Assembly (NCBI GenBank): GCA_037447655.1
Contig: JBBHKE010003228.1
Span: 1 to 51,284, forward strand
Direction of reading: 5' to 3'
Length of the DNA: 51,284 nt
Source of the DNA: Zygnema cylindricum
Taxonomy: Eukaryota; Streptophyta; Zygnematophyceae; Zygnematales; Zygnemataceae
Position 1 is the stretch's first letter. Each line of letters opens with the position of its first letter. Of this stretch, positions 34,090 to 45,104 are shown piece by piece. A model generated the notes under the pieces. It made no database searches. It was given only the letters and a program-made list of their open reading frames with translations, and was not told the DNA's origin. Position numbers and translations under genes: made by a program.

Positions 34090-35955
34090 CATAGCGAGTG
34101 CTAGTCGCAGATTCTAGAGTGGCAACATCACCAAAAGGACCGCCAAGAGGAAAAATGAGGGGGCTTGGACGAGAATAAAAGGCACACACAAAAGGGAAAA
34201 TTTGGTTAATCGGTGATGGAGCATGCTTCAATTTTCGAAAGATAGAATTACGGTTAACCGTGTAAAATGCGTTGGCAACATCCACTTGAAGGACCACCCA
34301 ATCCGGATGGATGTTTAGAAGAGCCCGAACGCCATGAACAACTGCCTCATAACCCCCTTTGGTAGCAACTCTAAATTGGTGTGGTGTAAAGTGGTCATGG
34401 AAAGCCCATTGAAGTTGAATACACATTGCACGAGCCACCAATCGGTACTAAATTTGTCCAATAGCAATAGGACGAATGTCGCCAGCTGGTTTAGAATTAG
34501 CTACGAGACGTGTTGCAAAAAAAAAGTGGTATAACATGGTGAGGGACGCCCCCCCGAGCCACCCAGAAGACACTTTAAAGAGAAGGTCAAAACCTTGAGA
34601 GGGGATCTCAGGAGAATATACATCTCGTAGGAGTTCATAAACCATGCCAGATGGGCCTCCCTCCAAAAGATGAGGAGACCGAACCAATGCTTTTGTAAAT
34701 GCGTCTCGTTGTAAGTCGAAAGACTCAAGTGGATCATGCACCTCAACGAAAGGAAAGATCTCGTCACGGGCAGGAGGATGGAGCAAACACAAAGCTTTAA
34801 CTGTTGCCTCTGAAGATGGAGACGGGGTGAATGGTTGAAGCGCACAAGCAGCTCAAGAAAACGCTACAGAACGACCAAGGTTGACCGCACGATGTAATCT
34901 TGTTGTGGAGCTTAGAAGTGAGGCATAACCCTTGAAGGGGACATGGAAAGACCTATGACACGATCTGTGTGCTCCTGTTGCAATGACTCCCAATCCCCCC
35001 TCAAAAATCGTTGGCAACGAGCCTTCGTCTCACGAGCCCCTCTTCCCCACCTTGTTGGCAAAACCAAAACCCAAAGAGGAAATATGAGGAGTAAGTGCCA
35101 TGCCGCGTCGTTGGCGATGTCCTTAGCCAATAATGCTTAAGGAAATCGAAGAGCCGTTTGGACAGAATCACGACGATTGCTTGGGATACGAGTGTAGAAT
35201 CGAGGGCGTGGGTAGCCCAAGTGATAACACCCTAGAACGTCGAGACGATGAACATATTTCCAATCAGTCGGAGATGGTTGTTATCGAACAATTGGTGGAG
35301 AAGACTGGCCCTTGTCGGGGGGCGGGATGCCTTTAGGAGTAAAAGGACATGACTTCAAATGCCTCGAAAAACCGCCACCCGCCACATATAGCCTTCCATG
35401 AGGACATGGCACCCTAGTTGGACCAATACTTGATGGTGGAGGCAACGAAGGTGGTTGAGAAAGAGGGATGGGATGCAAAGGTGGAGAATGCTCTTGAAAA
35501 TATGGTGGACGGTAAGTGGCAACAATTGCAGGTGGAGGCTCATTAATTAAAGGTGGGGATGAAATAAGGTATGTAGAAGTTTTTGTTGGCTTGATATCAG
35601 GGGGATGTTCAACCCCACATGGGTCTATGAAAGGGTTGGGAATGATGGAGGGAACCGTGGGTGGGGGTAATTCTACAGTGGGGAGGGGGAGAGTGGTGCT
35701 CTGGGAGGTGGGCAGCAAAGGATTAAGGGTCTCACCTGCAGTGATCAAGCGTGGTCGAGCGTGATCCGAAGTAGACGGCGACGCGGAGCGTGAGGCACAC
35801 CACTTGTGAGGGGTCATAAGAGCAAGAGCCAGTGGATGGCGAGCGCTGGTGCTGTTGCACGCTTGGTGGTAGTGCGCAATTTTCTCGGAAAGCTCCCTTC
35901 GGTGGATGCGAGTAACTAAAAGAAAAGTGAAAGAAGAAGGCCCCTTAGGGAACAA
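34090..35955 (-). mobile_element. RLE-type LINE, copy 3, 3'-truncated
   Basis: On the minus strand the 5' part (35955-35281) is a Pro/Ser/Thr-rich 224-codon frame with an N-terminal finger VAGGGFSRHLKSC, but its CPxC has become CPHG. The RT follows over several frames: PSGMVYELLRDV, KPAGDIRPIAIGQI (34500-34450), LQVDVANAFYTVNR (34290), and TRYGDPF, where the Gln of QGDP is replaced. Homology ends near 34090, before the xADD motif. It is more diverged from copies 1 and 2 than they are from each other. Confidence 0.8.
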
Positions 35956-36011
35956 AAGAACAAAAATAAAAAAAAATTGTGTTTGATTGCTTTGAGAGTA
36001 AGTTCAAAAGG

Positions 36012-36662
36012 GTACCAACACGCCGAATTTGGCCGCGGATACACGAAAAGAAACATAGTAAACCTTAGCAGAAAGCCAAGGTCGGAGATTCTAGAAGGTC
36101 TCTGGCCAAATTGTTCTAGCTACGTGTAGGAAATCGGCCGCAAGTGGAAGAGCCGATTAGTAAAAAACAAAAGAACTGATGTAGGTGGTATTTCCACGTA
36201 TAGAAAGGTTGTGGAAAAAACTTTTTTTAGAGTACCTACACGACAGATTTGGCGCCGGATACTCGGAGAGAAGGTCAAAAAAATGTAAGAGGAAGCGATG
36301 GCCGAACCCCGTGGAAGGTCGCCGGCTAAAAAACGATTCCTCACAGTACGACCTTAGGTCGACGAAAAAATGGCAATAAGAGTGGAAATTTTGATCGCTG
36401 GCTAATGGCGCGCCAATTTGGGAGGCAAAGGTTGCAAGAGGCGGCCAAAGAAGGAAAAGAGGAAAACAACCGAGATTGACAACACCGATTAGGAAAAAAC
36501 GAAAGAGCGAATAGAGTTGATTTGCCCACCAGCCGAAAGGTGTTGTAAAATACGTTATTTAGAGTACCCGCACTCCAAATTTGATGTCGGATACACGGCA
36601 AGAAGGATGGAAAACCTTAGCCGGAAGCCATGGCCGAAGCTTCTGGAAGGCCGCCTAAAAAA
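36012..36662 (-). repeat. Tandem monomers at the 5' side of LINE copy 3
   Basis: Units start near 36012, 36231 and 36563 with GTACC..CAC....ATTTGGCGCCGGATAC and continue with AAGCCATGGCCGAAGCTTCTGGAAGGTCGCC-like sequence. The first two span 219 and 332 bp, and the third is partial. An AACGAAAGAGC...TTGTGGAAAA block also recurs at 36163 and 36492. Confidence 0.7.
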
Positions 36663-36851
36663 GAAGTGATTATCGTCAGCCGTGAAAGTATCGATGGTTT
36701 TCAGTATATTATCTCCCCTAAATTTTCATCTGAATTCTAGGTGACACATCCCTAACCACAACCACCGTCTTGAAGTCTTCCCTAAAGTCTAGAGTCTAAA
36801 CAGTAAACACGAATTGTCGTGTCGTATTGACAGTTTAACGTCAACAGGAAC

Positions 36852-37781
36852 TACACCGCGAATCGTAATTAGAGTAAATTACTCTAATTTGGTCGCTCGA
36901 AATTTCACCTCTATCACATCAAATAGAGTAATCGATTCTATTTTTATTATTATTCTAATTTAGGTGAGGTTTATTTAGCGTTTTTTATTCTAATATAGGT
37001 TTGTTTTAAATAGTGTGGAGTACGGATGACGTCCGGCCGTGCTAAATTGTACTTTTATAAGTAAAAAAGTACAAATGATGATTTATTATAGGCCGTTATC
37101 ATGTAAAAGCGTTTTAACAAACCGCGTAATGTAAACGTCATAGTGACGAAAAATTGTACGATTTGTCAGATTATGTACGAATACCTTATTTACAGTAGAG
37201 GATATTAGCGCGCCAAATTAGAGTACACCGCATAAATTAGAGTAAATTCCCTTTTGAAAAAGGTCTATCACATAAATTAGCATTCATTTCTCTTACTATT
37301 TTTTTTGGTTTTTTTACTCTAATTCTAGTGTTGTGTATCGGTAAAAAAGTTATCGCGATAACACCGATACCGATAGTTATCGGTTATCGAACAATCAGAG
37401 TTACCGATATATTTGTACTTTCTGTACTTTATGTCCGTAGTACACGTGGCAGGTTTCCAGTGGATCCCAAGGAAGAAAGGGACAAGCCATAACGTCGGAT
37501 GTGAAGGTCCATCTTTTATCTGGAGCCGTACTAAAGCCGTACATATCTTATGCCAGCTACTGTACTTTCGGCCTGTACAAATGATCTGATTGGTAGGCAC
37601 CTCAGTACGTTTATTTTTGTTTATGATTTACGTGTATGATTGGCCGTACGTTTATCTGTACGGTTCGTACATAAATCTCCATACCGATATATCGATAATC
37701 GGCTACCCGAAAGAAGGCCCATATCGGTTATCGGCAAATCCTTACCGATACACAACACTACTAATTACGATGCGCGGTGTA
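36852..37781. mobile_element. TACACCGCG-type element interrupted by a nested one
   Basis: The left end TACACCGCGAATCGTAATTAG and right end CTAATTACGATGCGCGGTGTA are inverted and TA-bounded. The interior has the long-subtype block GAGTACGGATGACGTCC...GTACTTTTATAAG. Removing 37326-37760 restores a near-perfect right TIR. Confidence 0.8.
37326..37760. mobile_element. TAGTGTTG-family element, nested, 435 bp
   Basis: Ends TAGTGTTGTGTATCGGTAA and TTACCGATACACAACACTA are perfect 19-bp inverted repeats. The host sequence CTAATT flanks it on both sides, which suggests a target duplication longer than TA. The subterminal region holds GTTATCGCGATAAC and CGATACCGATAGTTATCG. Confidence 0.85.
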
Positions 37782-37794
37782 CAGCACAGTCCAG

Positions 37795-37821
37795 GACTGT
37801 ACTGTACTGTACTGTACTGTA
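37795..37821. repeat. (TGTAC)n short tandem repeat
   Basis: About five ACTGT units directly after the TACACCG element. Confidence 0.85.
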
Positions 37822-38286
37822 TTGTACCGCAGCAGTAAACCTATGTTCAGCTCCTTGCATTCGGCCGTTGAACAAGAACGCGTCTGTAACTGCTACAAGT
37901 AACTTCTCAACCGCGAAATGCATTTTCCATTTCGACATTTCCATAGGCTCGACTCTTTAGTTGAACTGTACAAAAAGTCGAAATCGTTTGAAAACGCTAT
38001 ATGCGGTAACAGTGTAACACCGTGCTTCCTGCGTATTATATGATTTTGATTGATTTTCTCTGACGACTGACAGTGATAACTGATAACTGATAAGTGATAA
38101 ACTACGCGTATATTAAGAAGTAACCGTACTATAAAGTACAAGTCATAAAGTATAAAGTGTTCCTTACTTCCTTTTAATTTCGCACTAAATTCACCGACGG
38201 TTTGACTTCCAGCGTTTCAAACTTTCGAACGAAACAAATAAATAAATAAAGCTCTCGAACGATGCGCCTGCCACTTTGGCTCATAA
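37822..38286 (+). other. 5' flank of NC2-beta, distal part
   Basis: No gene. It includes the short tandem TGATAACTGATAACTGATAA near 38072-38095. Confidence 0.35.
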
Positions 38287-38327
38287 TTAGGGTTAGGGTT
38301 AGGTTTAGGGTTAGGGTTAGAGTTAGG
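38287..38327 (+). repeat. Interstitial telomere-like repeat upstream of NC2-beta
   Basis: Six units mixing TTAGGG and one TTTAGGG lie 145-185 bp before the NC2-beta start codon. It could be a telo-box-like promoter element or a scar of break repair. Confidence 0.8.
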
Positions 38328-38471
38328 CCTTGGGCTCGTGAGACTATGGCGGACGCGTGAGAATAACAAGTTTTGCGATCCGTACGGTCCTGCCGAGGTG
38401 TACGATCTTCAACATATCGCACGTGCGGATTCCTGAAAATGCGGCGGAGAGACCGGAGGAATTCGTAGAGG

Positions 38472-41400
38472 ATGGAGGCCGTCAGGAAGGAAGATGTCTC
38501 CCTGCCAAAGGGTGAGATGAGGGAGAGAGAGGGAGGGAGGGGGGAGAGATGGGGGGGGGGAGAGATAAGGGGAGAGAGAGAGAGAGAGAAGGGAGAGACT
38601 TGGGAGATAGGAAAGACGCAGAGAGAGGAGAGGGGGAAGAGGAGAGGGAGGGAGAGAGAAAGAAAGGCGTGAATGAGAGGGAGAGAAAAAGGAATTCCGA
38701 AACAAAGAGGAAGCTGAAGGGAGGGAATGTAGGGGGAGAGAATGTATAGAGAGGGAAGGAGAGGGCGAGGGATAATAAGGGGAGAGAATGTGACAATGTG
38801 ATGGAAAAGTAGAGGAAGAGACCGAAAGGGAAGAGAGAAATGCGAGGGAAGGAAAGGAGGGCTCTCCATCTCCCTCTTCTTCTCCCTCTTTCTATTTCCC
38901 CCTCTCTACTTCTCGCTCTCCCTCTTCCCATCCCTCTCCCTTTGTTTTTTTGGGTAGATCGTTTAATTTATTTGTTTGTTTCTCTCCCTCGCCCTCTCCC
39001 CTTCCCTCGCCCTCTCCCTCTCCCTCTCCCTCTCCCTCTCCCTCTCCCTCTCCCTCTCCCTCTCCCTCTCCCTCTCCCTCTCCCTCTCCCTCTCCCTCTC
39101 CCTCTCCCTCTCCCTCTCCCTCTCCCTCTCCCTCTCCCTCTCCCTCTCCCTCTCCCTCTCCCTCTCCCTCTCCCTCTCCCTCTCCCTCTCCCTCTCCCTC
39201 TCCCTCTCCCTCTCCCTCTCCCTCTCCCTCTCCCTCTCCCTCTCCCTCTCCCTCTCCTTCTCACTGTCCCTGTCGCTGTCCCTGTCCCTCTCCCTCTCCC
39301 TCTCCCTCGCCCTCGCCCTCTCTCCCTCTCTCTCTCCTTCTCCCCCCCTCTCTTCTCTTCCCCCTCTCCCCCCTTTCTCCCCCTCGCCCCCTCTCTCCCT
39401 CTCTCCCTTTCTCCCTCTCTCCCTCTCTCCTTCCCTCTCTCACCCTCTCTCTCCCCCTCTCCCTCTCCCCCTCTCGTCCTTCCTCTCTCTCACTCTGTGT
39501 TTTTGTGACATTCAGCGACTCTTACGAAGATCATAAAGGAAATGCTCCCTCGAGATGTTCGAGTGTCACGTGACGTCCAAGACCTACTTATGGACTGCTG
39601 TTTGGGTAAATTTTTTTCTCTCTCTCTCTCTCGGCCTTTGTTTAGGGTTTCATTTACATCGACTTCGTTGTTTTTTCTCTTAATTTTTTTCCAGAAATTA
39701 GTGTGGACTATGTCGACTTAATTCTAGAGTTGTAATGCTATAAAAGCTGTTTTTTTAAGTGGGAATGAAACTGGGGTTCTTCTTTCTTTGTCCTCTTTTT
39801 GGGCTCGTTAGACGTGATTGGTTTTTTTTCAAATGTCCATTCAAATTACTGTGGAACATGTGGACTTAATTCTGGCGGAGATTAAAAATTCTTATTGGGA
39901 GTTAAAATCGGAACTTCTGTACACCGAATATGAGTTGATATAGGCTGTTGATTGTGGACCTGGAAGTTATCGCCGATATGGAATTTGTTGGTCCCAGACC
40001 GATATATCGGAATCTCTGACCGTTCGATAACCGATAACTATCGGTATCGGTGTTATCGCGATAAGTTTTTTACCGATACACAACACTAGTGATTATTATG
40101 TCGACAGTTATAGTTGTGAAGATTGCAGTTGTTGAATGCAATTCGATATACTATTATTGTAGAGCAATGCAGTAAGAAACCATAAAAAACATACCAAGCG
40201 ACAACAATCAACGTCGGGAAATTCATTGGTAGGAAAACCTAGGGAGGCGGTTTTTGTAATTTTGCCCACACTTTCTGAGTGAAAAAGAGCCTTGCAGTAC
40301 AGCTACCCATACTAATCTATTAGTGTGGCTGACGTCATTTGAAATTAAATGCTATTTCATGCAACCAAAACTATGCAAAGAAAAACTACATTAGACTACG
40401 TGAAATTCTTTGCGAACTACTCACTAATGGGGTGAAAAGCACTACACTGCCCATCGCTGTTAGTGTCAGTAACACTAATTCGAGTGCCGTTTTTTTCACC
40501 CAAAATTATAGTGTTAGTGTTAATAACACGAATCTATTAATGGCGCATAATGGTCAACTTGGGAAAGGATAATTTAGAAAAGTTAGTTCTAAATCACTTT
40601 TGGCAGTAATAGTTCACAATACTGCCGGTCGTTATTATCGTTAAGGATTTATTAAATGTTAATGCGAAATTAGAATGTGTAATGCTAATTTAGTGCAAGG
40701 AGATGTGACAAAGTTGTAGTCCACTTCTTCAATTAGTGTTGTTAACACTTATGATTCTTGGCCAGAAAAAGTCGCGACAGAATCAATGTTATTAACCCTG
40801 ATAATGATGGGCTATTTTGCTCTAATAGCAATGTAAGGTGTAATTTGCTGCCATTTCTTTTAGTTTTTGGCTTTGACCATAAAATAGTAGCAGTAACACC
40901 ATTTTGCATAAGTGGTCAGATCTTGTCCACATTACACGCATCTAAAATTAATAATTTCAAGGCTGTACGTAGTAATGATTTCTTTACACAAAATCGAGAG
41001 ATGTTTCGCATTATGGATGTGACACCCGACGCGGCAGTTCCATGGGAACTATTCAACGGTTGGGATGACATTATCCACAAGATAAAAATTGAATTTGTTT
41101 ATATCACGGTAGCATATTTGTAAAAGTCGGAGGTTGTCCCGTTTGTTCTTAGCAAATTTCACACTTTATTATGACTCTATTATGTTTCACCTAATATAAT
41201 GTGGGTGAATAATAAATGTGAGACACTCTATGTACTGTGAAGAGTCAGAATGTTAGATATCTATATTAGCGTTGCTCACATTAACGGTGTTAGACAGTAC
41301 AGCAGGTCATCAGGCTTTGTTGTATGTAAGTATGGGCTGGGAGTCATTTTGTATCTCTCTTATTCAATGAGTGGATAACTATGGTTTTTTTCCTCGGTGA

Positions 41401-44185
41401 AGTTGTTATGTGAAATAGTGGGCGTGACATTTTTTGTATTCTTGGAAACATGTTGACAATCTTTCATGGTAAACGAAACACCATGCATCATCAACACTAT
41501 TTAAGAACTGTCTATTTGTTAATTTTTAGGTGAATCAGATGAAATTGGTTAGTACAACCAAACAAGTTTAGTGTGAAACATGTGTGATTTGGGAGGATTC
41601 TACCAATCACAAACATGCAAAAAAAAAAAACCACGCTAATTGTGGTGAAGTATTGTTGGCCTTCTCAAAGCTTAAAAAAATTTGTAAAAGTATGTATAGC
41701 GAGGTTCTGTGTCCACACCTGTTGTTTAGAGGACGAAGAAGACTGCAAAGTAGTGTAAAACCACAGTTGAGAGAGACAATGAGAAAGAGAGTGGGAGAGG
41801 GAGAGAAAGAGAGGTAGGTAACTTCCTTATATTGTTGCTTTAATACTGGTGCAGGACACTCAGGAATGTTTTTTTTTTGGTTCTGTGGAGGAAGAAATTA
41901 AAGTAAACATGTACAATTTTGAATTTTCCATTGACAAGTCAACTGGGACTCTTGTGACTTTTGTCCCTATACTTGTCGAAAGACACGTAGTCTCTGTACT
42001 ATTTGTACTTTTGTGTACTTGTTACAATAACTTACTTTTGGAGATTGTACGAATTGTACTTGTCACAAAAAACTACATTTGTATTTTTTATTCAGAAGCA
42101 TCGCTAACAAATTATACAAATTGTTGTTTTGCGGTTTTGTATTTGTGGGGTTTTCAGAGTTTATTAACTTGATTTCGTCAGAAGCGAATGAAATTTGCAA
42201 TCAGGAGGAGAAAAAAACTATTGCACCTGAACATATATTGCAATCATTGGAGGTACATTTGGACAATCACCTCTTCTCTTTCTCCCTCCCTCCATCCCTG
42301 CCTCCCTCCCTCTCCCTCTCTCTCCCTGCCTCTCTCTCCCTCACTTTCTCCCTTCCTCCCTTCCTCCCTCCTTTCCTCCCATGCGTCGGGGTTCTGTTAA
42401 ATTCATCAATTTTCCTTTGATCGTTTTCATAAAAAAAGTATATATATTTCTTTATATTCTGTTTTTCTTTTTTATTTTAATTTTTAATTCTTACATTTCT
42501 ATTATTTCACAGATTCTGTTGAAATTGTATTCAAAATGGCGTTTTGATTCCTAAAACTTATCAGTTTCAGTTTCTTTGCAGCGAGATGTTTTATACTACT
42601 GAATATAATCAGAATTCTATTTTTCCGTGAATCATTGATTGTGTATTTCATTGGGCTAATTAATAAATAGCGTTGTTTTGATTTTCTATTTTTATTTGTC
42701 ATTTTTTAGTTATTTTTTGCATCTAATACTGAAAACTGATCCCTTTACGTGCAGGCTTTAGGGTTTTTGTTGTTTTCTCTTTATGAGTATTACACTGTAT
42801 TATTGTTAGAATTAGTAACACTAAATTGGTTCCCCTAAATTCTAGCTTCCTTGAACCTTAAATAGTATTAATAACATTAATTGTTTTTTTCGTAATTCTA
42901 ATCCTTTTAAGTGTTTCAAAATCAGCCATGTCATTTGGAACTGATCTAGAAGTAATAACACTAATATAATAATTTAATAATTAATAATGTAATAATTTCT
43001 TTACTCCGATAACAATTCATTGTGTATTTTTTTGATTTCTACTTTTTCTTTCATTCATTTTTGCAACTGAAAACCTAAAAACTGTTCTGTTCAAGCCCAG
43101 GCTTTAGGGTTTAATATTGGATCTAATCTTTAATGGGTATTATTATTATTTTGTTTTTTAACGTTTTATTCTTTTCCTGCAACTGAGATCTGAAAATCTA
43201 TACACTGAAGGACCGAAAACTGAAGACTGAAAAACCAAAAACTGAAAACTGAAGAACTACGGACCGAAAACTGAAAGTGAAAACTAGAAACTGAAGAACT
43301 GACCAACGGAAAACTGAAGGTTTTTTTTTTGTGTCCGTCCAGGCTTTAGGGTTCAGCGACTATATTAGCGACGTACAGGCGGCGTATGAGCAGCACAAGA
43401 ATGAGACGATGGTGAGTAAAAAGAATGGCTTTTTTTTTTTTTTTTTTTTTTTAAAGGTTTCCGAGTTTTATGCCAGTTTTGTGTCAGATCGTTGTTAAGG
43501 CAGTTTCTGCTTTTGTCATTTGCTTTTTGAAAATCATATTCTGAGGAATTTGTAGTGAGATATGTACTATATCTGGATCATTTTAAAATCTGTACTATTT
43601 CTAAAACAGTTAAAAAACGACAAAGAAAAAACAAATCTGAGGAAATTAGGAACAAATTTGAGTTCGCAAATTACAGTTAGACAGGTACAGATACAGATAC
43701 AGGTACAATGTTGAAAGGTTTTTTAAAGTTGTTTTCTTACTTTAAGCACTTTTCTTGTTGTAATAAGTTTTTTCTGTGTCAACTAGAAAAGCAAGAAAAG
43801 TGAGAACAAGAAAAGAAACAAAATGTTTTTTTATTGTTTTTTAAGAAGATTAAAAAAAAAAAATGGCGAGGTTTTTTGAGAAATTTGTTTAAAGAGGTTT
43901 TTTTAATTTGATTGAACGATTCTCCAAAGGCTAGTGGAAAATTGACACAAGAAAAAAAAGCAAAAAAAGAATTAAAAAGAAAAGAATAGAAAAGAGGAGA
44001 ACAGAAAAGACGTCGGTTTCTTGAGAAGTTTTTTGAATTGGTGACAGGAATCTCCAAGGGCGAGTGGAAAATGGAGTAAGGGTGGAGGGATGACAGAGGA
44101 GGAGGCCATTGCAGCGCAACAAAAAATGTTCGCGGAAGCTCGAGCTCGAATGAATAGTGGACAAATGAGTTCTCCCGATCCATAA
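38472..44185 (+). CDS. DR1: NC2-beta / DR1 transcription cofactor, 5 exons
   Basis: Exons 38472-38511, 39516-39605, 42158-42252, 43343-43411 and 44048-44185 join in frame to 143 residues; all four introns are GT-AG. The protein starts [13 protein letters not shown]. The histone fold follows: [20 protein letters not shown], then [40 protein letters not shown] and [20 protein letters not shown]. The tail [20 protein letters not shown] ends [12 protein letters not shown]. These are the signatures of plant NC2-beta, which pairs with NC2-alpha (DRAP1) and clamps TBP on promoter DNA, mainly blocking TFIIB/TFIIA entry. It is slightly shorter than the Arabidopsis-type protein, the difference lying in exon 5. 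Intron 1 holds purine and pyrimidine arrays, and intron 3 holds duplicated acceptor regions. Confidence 0.96.
38515..39480 (+). repeat. GA-rich then CT-rich tracts in NC2-beta intron 1
   Basis: 38515-38700 on the + strand is almost pure purine (GAGGGAGAGAGAGG-type). 38870-39480 is almost pure pyrimidine. The two are mutually complementary in register-free fashion. The pyrimidine half contains a near-perfect CTCCCT array at about 39011-39256 (some 40 units). The intron's own acceptor lies 35 bp beyond. Confidence 0.9.
39985..40088. mobile_element. One end of a TAGTGTTG-family element
   Basis: The sequence ends TTACCGATACACAACACTA and matches the terminal ~100 bp of the 37326 element (TATCGGTATCGGTGTTATCG). 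The other end is not visible. It lies in NC2-beta intron 2. Confidence 0.65.
40443..40815. mobile_element. TACACTGCC-type element in NC2-beta intron 2
   Basis: The left end TACACTGCCCATCGCTGTTAG is clear. The right end (AACCCTGATAATGATGGGC) is decayed, so the end coordinate is approximate. The interior repeats AGTGTTAATAACAC. Confidence 0.55.
40816..42157 (+). other. Rest of NC2-beta intron 2
   Basis: T-rich sequence without genes. The 121-codon frame at 40758-41123 overlaps the element end and has no motif. The true branch/acceptor region is TTTGTGGGGTTTTCAG at 42142-42157. Confidence 0.4.
42755..43352 (+). repeat. Three copies of the exon 4 acceptor region, NC2-beta intron 3
   Basis: CAGGCTTTAGGGTT occurs near 42754, 43099 and 43340, each after a similar ACTGAAAAC and T-rich stretch. 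Only the third continues into coding sequence (TCAGCGACTATATTAGCG). The first two keep a perfect AG and the same first 12 exon bases before diverging. Confidence 0.8.
42791..43026. mobile_element. Decayed TACACTG-type MITE in NC2-beta intron 3
   Basis: The left end TACACTGTATTATTGTTAG and right end GATAACAATTCATTGTGTA are inverted with TA borders (236 bp). It sits between the first and second acceptor-region copies. Confidence 0.6.
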
Positions 44186-44204
44186 AATCTCATTAGAAAA
44201 AAAA

Positions 44205-44480
44205 AATCCAGTTATTTCTGGGTTGCTGTTGGAATGTATATGAGTCTCATTAAAAAGATGCCGGGCTGTGGTAGGAATGTGTATGAGTCTCATAAAAAAA
44301 AAGTTATCGCCGGGCTTGTGGTAGAATTATGTTTTTGGATCTCATAAAAAGTGTCGTTGCCGGGTTTTTGTAGGAATATGTGTATGAGTCTCATAATAAA
44401 AGTTATCGAAAAATCGTGGGAGGAATGTGAGTTTGAATCTCATATAGAAGTTATTGTCGGGTTTCGGTAGGAATGTGTAC
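44205..44480 (+). repeat. ~50-bp minisatellite just past the NC2-beta stop
   Basis: Five to six units share GCCGGG.TTGTGGTAGGAATGTG and TGAGTCTCATAAAA, with centres near 44240, 44285, 44337, 44385 and 44435. It begins within 20-40 bp of the TAA, so part of it should be in the 3' UTR. Confidence 0.8.
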
Positions 44481-45104
44481 GAACGAACGAATGAATGTAG
44501 CTCAATTTTTTTATTTTTTTTTAGGTTTTTAACTGCTCCTCTTGTATGTCGAGTTCCGTTTCGTTTCGTTCTTTGTTTCGTTTCATAATCGAATTTCTGG
44601 AGGAGATATTGATTGGTCTTGTTGTAAGACCAGAGATGGAATTTAGTTTTTCTTGGGCTCCGATTGGTTGCCGTGTAAGAAAGGAATTGTGTCCTTTTTG
44701 GCGTCCTTTTTTCCATTCTTTTAATGTCCTTTTCCATCCTTTTATCCTTCTTTACATCTTTTCTTTCGTCCTTTTCTGTCCTTTTACGTCCTTTATCCTC
44801 TCCCTTTTTATGTCCTATGTTACACCTTTTTTAACTTTGATTGTTCTCATCTTGTCAGGTTTGCTAAGCTCATAAAGCCTAAGATGGCATAGAGTAGGAG
44901 TAAAAAGGATAAGAGAGTATGGCTCTAGTAGTATGTAAAAAGTTGGATTTGCCTCGACAGTAAAAAATGAATGCAACTTTTTTCAATCATATTGTCATTT
45001 TTTGACATGTTTTATATCGCCAAAATGTCTCAAACAGCAAGAGGGCAGAGCAATGTGATTGTACAATTCAAAAATGATGTTGACAAGGCTTGGTTCTTGT
45101 TCTT
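44481..45104. other. Downstream flank, no gene
   Basis: T-rich with repeated TCCTTTT(A)TGTCC-like pentads at 44690-44815. The 44546-44875 frame is a product of this low complexity. Confidence 0.4.

Noticed and set aside
38840-39573. Long Pro/Ser/Leu-rich and Arg/Gly-rich frames on both strands
   Set aside because: They are translations of the CTCCCT array, which lacks stops in every frame. The region is intron 1 of NC2-beta.
40758-41123. 121-codon frame as an unknown gene
   Set aside because: It lies in NC2-beta intron 2, overlaps a decayed MITE end and has no motif.
42079-42420. 113-codon frame read as a separate gene
   Set aside because: Its middle is NC2-beta exon 3 (42158-42252). The flanking parts are intron sequence read through.
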